In this document: piece after piece, positions 43,401 to 46,493 of the stretch
Layout of the letters: every line of letters begins with the position of its first letter
Numbering within the stretch: position 1 is the first letter of the stretch
IMG/VR virus record: IMGVR_UViG_3300036771_000002
Span: 1 to 46,493 of that record
Direction: 5' to 3' (one strand)
DNA length: 46,493 nt
DNA from: a virus
Translations under genes and position numbers: made by a program
Notes under the pieces: generated by a model
What the model was told of the DNA's origin: nothing
What the model saw: the letters and a program-made list of their open reading frames with translations, nothing else
Database searches by the model: none

Positions 43401-45318
43401 AATTGGGAAGGGTGTACTAATCCAAGGGGAGAACATCATGCTTGATGGTAAGGTAAAAGCTAGACACCTTGCAGTGACGGACTTAGCTAACATCGTTATG
43501 AACAGTGATTTGAAGGATGGTTTAAGTGGATACTCAGCGGGTACCCTCATTAAGAAAGCCAATGCAAATAGAGCCAATGAGGTACCAACAGACTACGTAA
43601 TTGAGCATAATGGCAGAGACCTGTACTATGGTGACCCATTTCCTATTAATAGACTAGAGGTGTTCTCTTGCTCACTCCTAGCTAAGCAGATTGCAGGTAC
43701 AGCTTTATGTAGCATAGGTCTATGTTTCACTAATGTAAACTCTGCTGGAGTTGTAACACAGACTGATTGGAGAAAGGCTACAACATTCCCTAATGATACT
43801 GATATCCCTAACACGCCTTGGAAAACCCAACAAGGTCTAGTAACCGCTCCAGACTGGGCAACTCATGCAAGAGTGTGGATACAGATTGAGCAACCAACAG
43901 GTACTACCACAACTAAGTGGCAGGTGACCCTAGCAACGGTTAGACGTACTGGTTTACTAACGTTTGACCAAGCTAAAGGGGGTACCCTTGAGTTAGGGGA
44001 AGGTGGACGTGGATTACTTCGTGTGTATGCAACTGTCAATGGCAACCAAGATACAGTAGGTCAGATTGATGAGAATGGAGCCAGCTTTACTAAGGTTAGA
44101 ACTAACCTTCTAGAGGTTTCTGGTAATATCAGTGCCCCTAACATAGTTACTAGTAATAGGGCTTGGTTGGAACTATTTGTAGACCCATCTAATAGTGGTA
44201 ATTATACTCCAGACGGCTCTATAACTAAACCATATAAAACTATCAGGGATGCCTTAAACAGTGTACCTAAATATATAGACGTTGACGTGGAAATCAAGCT
44301 TCAAAATGATACCTATGAACAATGGATAGACGTTAGGGGCTTTGTGGGTGCAGGTACCGCAGGAGGAGCAGGTATATTCCTTAGATCTGGTACTAATGGT
44401 AGAAAGACCATATGGGGAGGTGTCCGATGCTGGTACAATTCTGCTCCAGTATTCTTAAATGACCTCAATATAGTCAGCAATACTCAAGATGCCAATGGGG
44501 TATTAGAATCCTATGGGTGTACTAAAGTAAGTTTATGGAGATGTAACCTTACAGGCAACAATAAAGCTAAGACAGGGGCTTACTCTGAAGCTAGTAATGT
44601 GTGGCTAAACGACTGTGAAATCTACAGTTCTTGGGATATGTTTAAAGTATACCGAGGGTATATGTGGGTGCTCAACTGTCGGGGGGGCGACTGTGCTACT
44701 GTTTTCTCTAGTGTTGCTGGTACTATTCAAGGTGCAGGTACTAGACCTGGATTTAGAAATGGTGGCGCTGAGAAATATGTAGAGCAAGGTGGGTATATAA
44801 GTGGTAACTGGACAGAGAACACTGGTTCATGGTCTAAACCACAACCTCCAGTAAACCCAGTACAGGAAGCATATGTGGAACCTAATGGTGCTAAGTCATG
44901 GCGTGATAACTTTGGTGGTCAATGGTACCGTGATGAAGTCCTACAAGGTACATGGGATGGATATGGTAACTACAGAGGGTGCTGGTTCTTTGGTAACAAG
45001 TTTGACTTCCTGAAAGGTAAGACTATCCTGGATATGACAATATACATCAAACGCTCAAACAGTGGTGGGGCTAGTGCTGCACAACAAGTTAGTATACGTA
45101 CCCATGACCTGCTTAGCCAACCAGCAGGTATACCTCCATTATCTAGCCCTGTAACAGGTAACTTCTTTGCATGGGGTGAAGGAAAGTGGATTAACGTTAA
45201 GGCTCTTGCTGGTAGCTTCCAGACAGGGAATGCTAAAGGATTTGGTATATATGCTGATGCAGGCTCTCCTTATATGATATTCGATGCTTGGTGTCAGGTT
45301 TGGGTTAAGTATCAATAA
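34411..45318 (+). CDS. Giant mosaic tail fibre / receptor-binding protein (3,635 residues)
   Basis: Order by residue (approximate): 54-490, three helical repeats (FxDGIIxxxEaxxIkSYInxLD); 509-647, discoidin/F5-8-type sugar-binding-like domain; 724-854, IPPYDVGDLWAQG module; 917-2750, about eight CBM-like modules, most starting GGRNLL and ending KVEEGNxPTxWxPAPED, three of them preceded by a ~115-residue helical spacer (SADDKLTSLEKQDAKKDWD type); 2794-2947, ILEI/PANDER-like domain (GTGLNHGGNRVLKVNG, NNVLVTLTSYDAI, FAFIGLKGLGKGSG); 2947-3036, coiled-coil/siphovirus-like tail segment; 3037-3180, another CBM-like module; 3252-3435, right-handed beta-helix; 3461-3635, tip domain (GYGNYRGCWFFGNKFDFLKG). 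It should bind host surface glycans. No premature stop interrupts the frame. Confidence 0.88.
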   Translation: MASMKVRLGGKWVTVAGGGVSQEDLQQVVNEANDYANRLKEQIDDDITAMENSITGLENNIEGAFSDGIITKTEARRIQSYINTLDTNKARFDKEYTSLINNPFMNENDKQGLISAKASHDEKFALLVKAINDAIADGKATVEEAKHVNESFTNYNNATAVLTSAIYEAIDDIATNKTGVALEDAKSFANQAAEGVKTILTAEVQGVQKSVTDLDTEIKGAFRDGIIQENELSSIKAYLNTLDTSKQGLDKRYESTYNNVDLPAQNKTNLNTVKIDYDRSYTALINTINDAIVDQLGTPEEQTLINTKFKDYNQKLALLTTQLELAIEAISKTKSTRAETNAKTYSDQIKSDMADEIKGVEDATTALKTEINTTFKDGIIDASEAQKIKSYINLLDNNKKALLERYTELYNNGFISAIAKTTLTSKKTLFDAKYNLLISEITNAIADGKTTMGESQAVDSAFTVYNDAVKEFTNAMEKAADSIAQGKANAAEFNAGEYADEASNRLDVIKVRYIKNTLSGSSVNAYKHWTEIKAISKGVNVALSGTVTGSPGITNLGVVNNDKVDDQFAEDRTTGDSFVQIDLGTIKDDIDYIQLWHYYQDARQYNGNKLEVSADGQKWYTMFNSTKSGTYKESADGFIVPINAGRIYNHTMQRITSTETQITNINGELQSRVKTTVFDQGIKDSKEHADAVAQAVRNELSSFSSLITNRIDGIEDQVDGNITTWFLTGAPTLTNKPSVDWNTDVLKDTHLGDLYYDSATGYCYRFLKTGIIYAWAKITDSDVTEAIQKAAKAQDTADGKRRVFVVQPIPPYDVGDLWAQGSAGDLMRCNVAKAQGALYNAGDWSKASKYIDQKTVNDTLNPFVTRLETAESSVIQNAREISERVKIDTYNQEIININTNVGNIDTAQKGTADKLNKLSIGGRNLLKNSGNFVTIENWTSSDTATATVMLDKDDLKISKVGLATAVHIINPSLQRVEWDVNKEYTITIRAKGSTGFDLSLGIQSATIIPLGIVSVGAVTTAYKEFTLTFKPKVTGVADFRISTTAIPNGGALWVDWVKVEEGNKPTAWSPAPEDLTDYADISVSQILDSSFERGLRFWSAYNATIDVGAPLQSGVTYKTSSDSITGRTALQISDAEGWIYSSNAIPVDTSRVYRVRFRVKKTRDVDTGGTNIYAGVATYDKNGVLQSTAPGNHRYCAASGKPLKVADGWQVFEGYITGEGNVTHNQFRPGTAYVKPMFVVDYAKGTGGINIIDLMDFEDVTAQIKAQDYSETKIGEAKTAQEAYARAQAEAAKTVANAYADGIVTAEEQRAIDDANAKLQTAKAYAEQKAKDAQDAAQGYVDGIEIGGTNLLKNSGFKDSLSYWSIGSNVTVDSKEFEGYPTVLSNQSGRTDDIWAGINSSAQWYPCKPGDKFVGSIYTYTENIAGFEGRGGNVIVDFYDINNTRMPGWLQTSIIPSKQGEWQRFTVQGTAPANAVKVRIYAYVTRNGKLWMAKPQLEKGTKATAWGLAPEDLVEAIGKVKVGGKNLLIGSESLSIISNNVAVYPITVTKMTEGAVSFNRVKNSKAGTDVNTISVYNTIPFNTISDNIAGKQVTFSHQVRASKAVEGSIMHELYGASTLKLPASNTKFAVTTDWQTLSITVDMPSSLSGYTGVRFLLSAFSSMVDQYVDYRTIKIEFGNRSTDWTPAPEDVTKLIADADKKAQDVTGRVDEMSADDKLTSLEKQDAKKDWDIIAGEYSNFYTQADAFKVTTEKATYKTRYDELNAYLTPLFTKMNETSTIVRADYRLKFKNYFEAKSALAKAISDASKSQIDSIVIGGRNYYKQKSFTAAGSTTATFDPVEGVWVVTIPKNTNSSWRGIMYNAKNALLRAGRTYTGSYEIYADVVIPTNVDINNFGVTTVTGTNDNDEVAKRVMSYPPTVPGKWVKVSYTFTIPSNATQDFYDNSVIGINGAASAWTPTVDTVIKIKNMKLEEGTRPTDWTPAPEDIDQLITDLDTKATTLQTSVDAMSDDNLLTPSEKSLLKKDWDSIVGEYPTISAQADAFGATAEKANYTTAYNNLKGLIETPLANVTTTSPVNGADMRTKFKDYADKKSKLLRYLSDAAKSQIDGINVGGRNLISGTMFKDATGWSRWSTYERWGVRNDAYNNMDFLFMETLTSAGAQVVVPIGTKLGVQSDGRTFSVKKDTEYTISMVVATSELNNTLDYLYLMHSDKVNFRLPDIKVDSFPKYSLIASGSGTYFYKVSITFKAIKDDANAYLLIGGTLFRAMTGSNGYAWIRVAYLKVEEGNRPTAWSPSFEDIFGDIKAADKKAQDVQNSVNDMSADNKMTALEKHQASKDWEGVKAEYPIVSAQADAYGKTAEKTAYTTAYTALKNYIEPILVKLNETSDIDGNNYRGLWKNYSDTKSKLLRAVTDGSKDAIDNISVGGRNLILGSHKDFSTTDYLINQYMLSENWVAGQEYTFVIKGTVPAGQKFGIWMNGGSNNVGYATATYINGVTYVTFKAIATTSGNERIINLYNFPSNTTASTVDWVALYRGNKPMDWTPAPEEVQGNIDNIQVGSRNYIGNGDFSTPLEDDPNKAFYAKGDIQEIVDISTETPPHKWALHCKNTAAKNNGQANFPVFIGNAAKDLLGKEITVSMWVKYQGVVKGANVWNSLRVGDLSIDYKKADGVTYNYQPSVIDQVVGTDMTWKRVFATFRINPAGATEITRIGFRSLLEGCIGEFWVTGQKVEIGNKVTDWTPMPEEVNNVISTITTRVGSVEATTKNLGDQLLSKVESTDVYTKQEVLGKLAEGEIYLKGTGLNHGGNRVLKVNGATKYDSNATRGLRLLTLSRANLATVEDINYDVYASDAQQIALSDKLKSLGNNVLVTLTSYDAINMTTNTGLLDTLADFGGSGQELRGRFPFAFIGLKGLGKGSGIEVSTGLDQTKTPVAEVFTKVSSGIPQGFNTSSKVLNDTVSTITTRVTTAESTISQHSKSIDLKVNVDGVIAAINLSPEIGKGVLIQGENIMLDGKVKARHLAVTDLANIVMNSDLKDGLSGYSAGTLIKKANANRANEVPTDYVIEHNGRDLYYGDPFPINRLEVFSCSLLAKQIAGTALCSIGLCFTNVNSAGVVTQTDWRKATTFPNDTDIPNTPWKTQQGLVTAPDWATHARVWIQIEQPTGTTTTKWQVTLATVRRTGLLTFDQAKGGTLELGEGGRGLLRVYATVNGNQDTVGQIDENGASFTKVRTNLLEVSGNISAPNIVTSNRAWLELFVDPSNSGNYTPDGSITKPYKTIRDALNSVPKYIDVDVEIKLQNDTYEQWIDVRGFVGAGTAGGAGIFLRSGTNGRKTIWGGVRCWYNSAPVFLNDLNIVSNTQDANGVLESYGCTKVSLWRCNLTGNNKAKTGAYSEASNVWLNDCEIYSSWDMFKVYRGYMWVLNCRGGDCATVFSSVAGTIQGAGTRPGFRNGGAEKYVEQGGYISGNWTENTGSWSKPQPPVNPVQEAYVEPNGAKSWRDNFGGQWYRDEVLQGTWDGYGNYRGCWFFGNKFDFLKGKTILDMTIYIKRSNSGGASAAQQVSIRTHDLLSQPAGIPPLSSPVTGNFFAWGEGKWINVKALAGSFQTGNAKGFGIYADAGSPYMIFDAWCQVWVKYQ
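34570..35890 (+). repeat. Three tandem helical modules in the fibre N-terminal region
   Basis: Three copies of ~120 residues each, starting near 34570, 35041 and 35500. Each has a GAFxDGII or TTFKDGII start, an IxSYINxLDxxK centre, a Tyr-containing YNN-type turn, and a helix with xNDAIxD or TNAIAD. The DNA copies are diverged, so they are old duplications. Coiled-coil linkers separate them. Confidence 0.8.
39500..41680 (+). repeat. Alternating helical spacer and CBM-like repeats in the fibre
   Basis: Spacers near 39500-39850, 40396-40740 and 41336-41680 share the pattern MSxDxxLTxxEKxxxKKDW, EYxxxxxQADAF, TEKAxYxTxYxxL and end in SKSQIDxI or SKDAIDNI. Each is followed by a CBM-like module beginning (I/N/S)VGGRN. 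The unit therefore repeats three times (~630 bp each) by domain duplication. Confidence 0.8.
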
Positions 45319-45331
45319 GTTGATATTTATA

Positions 45332-45357
45332 ATGGAGGGGTTATTACAACCCTCCAT
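45332..45357 (+). terminator. Hairpin after the fibre gene
   Basis: ATGGAGGG (45332-45339) pairs with CCCTCCAT (45350-45357), 8 perfect pairs. No T-run follows, so termination is uncertain; the hairpin could also mark a 3' end or RNA stability element. Confidence 0.5.
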
Positions 45358-45379
45358 CTACATATAGGAAGGAGTGGTA

Positions 45380-45841
45380 ATGGTGAAAGTACTAATCTAT
45401 CATGTAGAAAACGGTGAACCAGTTAAGGGTATGAGATTAGAAGGTCTTCAAAACATTAGAGTATCTGATGATGAAAAGACCATCTACCACTCTACAGGCT
45501 CTTGTGAGGGTATTAAGGGAAGTCTCCTTATCCTACCAGACGATGTAGACTTTGACTCTTCTTTCTTAGACTTGAGACGTAGAGCTTACTCTATATCTTT
45601 ATTCAAAGGGGATAACCTTATGGATAGCTTCAAGCAAATGCTTGAGATGGTACAGGGGATGAATAACTTTCAAGTACAGCAAACTATGGAAACAGATGCT
45701 AAAACAGAGGTTCTGCAAGTCGTTTGTGACTATGTTATGTCTGCTATTGAAGGTATGCAACTGACTATTGATGAGCAAGCTAAGAGGATTGAAGCACTAG
45801 AACAAGGCAAACCTATCACAGCAGTAGGAAAAGGAGTGTAA
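45380..45841 (+). CDS. Unknown protein after the fibre (153 residues), possible fibre chaperone
   Basis: An N-terminal beta-rich half (VKVLIYHVENGEPVKGMRLE, GIKGSLLILPDDVDFDSS) is followed by a helical C-terminus with coiled-coil character (LTIDEQAKRIEALEQGK). The start is ATG 45380, 5 bases after GGAG; the in-frame GTG at 45374 lies inside that site. The size, position directly after a fibre gene and helical C-terminus are compatible with a tail-fibre assembly chaperone, but no family is recognised. Confidence 0.65.
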   Translation: MVKVLIYHVENGEPVKGMRLEGLQNIRVSDDEKTIYHSTGSCEGIKGSLLILPDDVDFDSSFLDLRRRAYSISLFKGDNLMDSFKQMLEMVQGMNNFQVQQTMETDAKTEVLQVVCDYVMSAIEGMQLTIDEQAKRIEALEQGKPITAVGKGV

Positions 45842-45844
45842 GCA

Positions 45845-46111
45845 ATGGCTGAATTAACTAATGGAACAAGTGTAACAGGCGGAAAACTAGTCGGTGATGA
45901 GTGGTATCCTTACTATGAGCCAGGCTGGACTGCTAAAGACCAAGCATGGTGTTGTAACCTAGTGAGTCGATATAAAGTACCTATTTCAGTAATAACCCCG
46001 TTATATCGTACTATCATTGAGCAAGGCAAGTGTAATACTTTTGAAGCTGAGCACCAACGATATAAAGAGTTCCTAGCAGAGCATGGTATCGACCCATGGA
46101 ACCCTAGATAA
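45845..46111 (+). CDS. Small unknown protein (88 residues)
   Basis: It starts 4 bases after the previous stop, with AAGGAG in the previous gene's end. The product is rich in Trp/Tyr (DEWYPYYEPGWTAKDQAWCC) and has two adjacent Cys residues at ~36-37 plus one near residue 63. No transmembrane segment is evident. A strong terminator follows. No family recognised; the position is between fibre and holin genes. Confidence 0.65.
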   Translation: MAELTNGTSVTGGKLVGDEWYPYYEPGWTAKDQAWCCNLVSRYKVPISVITPLYRTIIEQGKCNTFEAEHQRYKEFLAEHGIDPWNPR

Positions 46112-46127
46112 CTCTTACAAAACAGAC

Positions 46128-46161
46128 AGACACCTCTACATAGGGGTGTCTTTTGTTTTTT
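46128..46161 (+). terminator. Strong Rho-independent terminator before the holin
   Basis: AGACACCTCT (46128-46137) and AGGGGTGTCT (46142-46151), 10 pairs with one G:U and an ACAT loop, followed by TTTGTTTTTT. It separates structural genes from the lysis module, so the holin probably has its own promoter in the AT-rich 46160-46190 stretch. Confidence 0.92.
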
Positions 46162-46200
46162 ACAATTTTATTAGTGTACACTTTCTATGGAGGGGTAAAT

Positions 46201-46493
46201 ATGCATCTTAGCTATCAGGAAGTTAAGAGGAAGGAGGGCACAATGGGACACTATGTAATGAAAGCATTCGAGGGTTTCGAATGGAAAATCCTAGCGAGCG
46301 TTTTTGGAACGGTTGTTGCATATATAGAGGGATTCTATACTGAACTAATTTGGTCTTTCTTAGCACTTTTTACACTAGACCTTATTACTGGCATAATGAA
46401 ATCTAAACGGAACGGTATCCCTATTAGTAGTAAAAGGCTAAGAGACTCGGTTAGTAAGCTAGGAGCTTACATTATTCTCATTACAGCCCTAAT
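46201..46493 (+). CDS. Holin (phage holin family 4 / TcdE-like), 3' truncated by the window
   Basis: At least 97 residues are visible without a stop. The N-terminal cytoplasmic segment is followed by hydrophobic helices (ASVFGTVVAYIEGFYTELIW and SFLALFTLDLITGIMKSKRN), then a basic loop with SSKRLRDSVSKLGAYIILI. The ALFTLDLITGIxKSKR pattern is characteristic of the holin family that permeabilises the membrane at lysis. Two starts have good ribosome sites: ATG 46201 after GGAGGGG (5-base gap) and ATG 46243 after AGGAGG (5-base gap), giving products differing by 14 mostly charged residues. The remaining residues lie beyond the window. Confidence 0.88.
   Translation, partial: MHLSYQEVKRKEGTMGHYVMKAFEGFEWKILASVFGTVVAYIEGFYTELIWSFLALFTLDLITGIMKSKRNGIPISSKRLRDSVSKLGAYIILITAL

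Noticed and set aside
46153-46182. Possible sigma-70-type promoter TTGTTT-N18-TACACT before the holin
   Set aside because: Both boxes match poorly and the T-run of the terminator overlaps the -35; AT-rich phage DNA gives many such matches by chance.

Overview
The window reads as about 46.5 kb of the late, structural part of a large contractile-tailed phage (myovirus) genome. All recognisable genes lie on the + strand, are tightly packed, often overlap at ATGA or TAATG junctions, and mostly start behind strong AGGAGG-type ribosome binding sites. That, the AT-rich low-GC composition, a tail lysin suited to Gram-positive peptidoglycan and a phage protein ending in three S-layer homology (SLH) domains point to a Bacillota host that carries an S-layer or pyruvylated cell-wall polymer (Bacillaceae or Paenibacillaceae type). 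This is inference; no host gene is present.

Layout. (1) 1-4660: the tail end of an unknown gene, a DUF4127-like protein with SLH domains, a PhoH-like ATPase and four small unknown genes, separated by several hairpin terminators. (2) 4683-10155: four genes just upstream of the portal. Three share an N-terminal motif (LVKRAVQVKG...FTRMQWV). One carries a GNAT-like region, one a zincin HExxH centre behind four helical repeats, and one is a very charged basic protein. I read them as candidate capsid-packaged (ejected) proteins. (3) 10255-14914: portal, HK97-type prohead protease, acidic scaffold-like protein and major capsid protein. The protease C-terminus carries a copy of a segment of the capsid-protein N-terminus, and this block is rich in a Lys-Ser motif. 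(4) 15021-17993: neck and head-tail connector genes. (5) 18008-23634: tail sheath, tail tube, two overlapping tail-assembly chaperone frames (likely joined by programmed frameshifting) and tape measure. (6) 23647-34106: baseplate, including a hub-like protein fused to NlpC/P60 and 3D lysin domains, an OB-fold spike-type protein, a LysM-gp25 fusion, gpJ and gpI homologues and a 1,124-residue DUF4815-like protein. (7) 34179-45318: a small coiled-coil protein and a 3,635-residue mosaic tail fibre with tandem helical modules, about eight carbohydrate-binding-like modules, an ILEI/PANDER-like domain, a right-handed beta-helix and a tip domain. (8) 45380-46493: two small genes and the start of a holin with a possible dual start, marking entry to the lysis module.

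Together these genes build the virion: portal, protease, scaffold and capsid make the head (with candidate internal cargo), the neck joins it to sheath, tube and tape measure, and the baseplate and fibre bind and pierce the wall. No tRNA, CRISPR array, insertion sequence or attachment site was seen. No convincing sigma-70 promoter was found. Apart from the genes there is no gap longer than about 150 bases.
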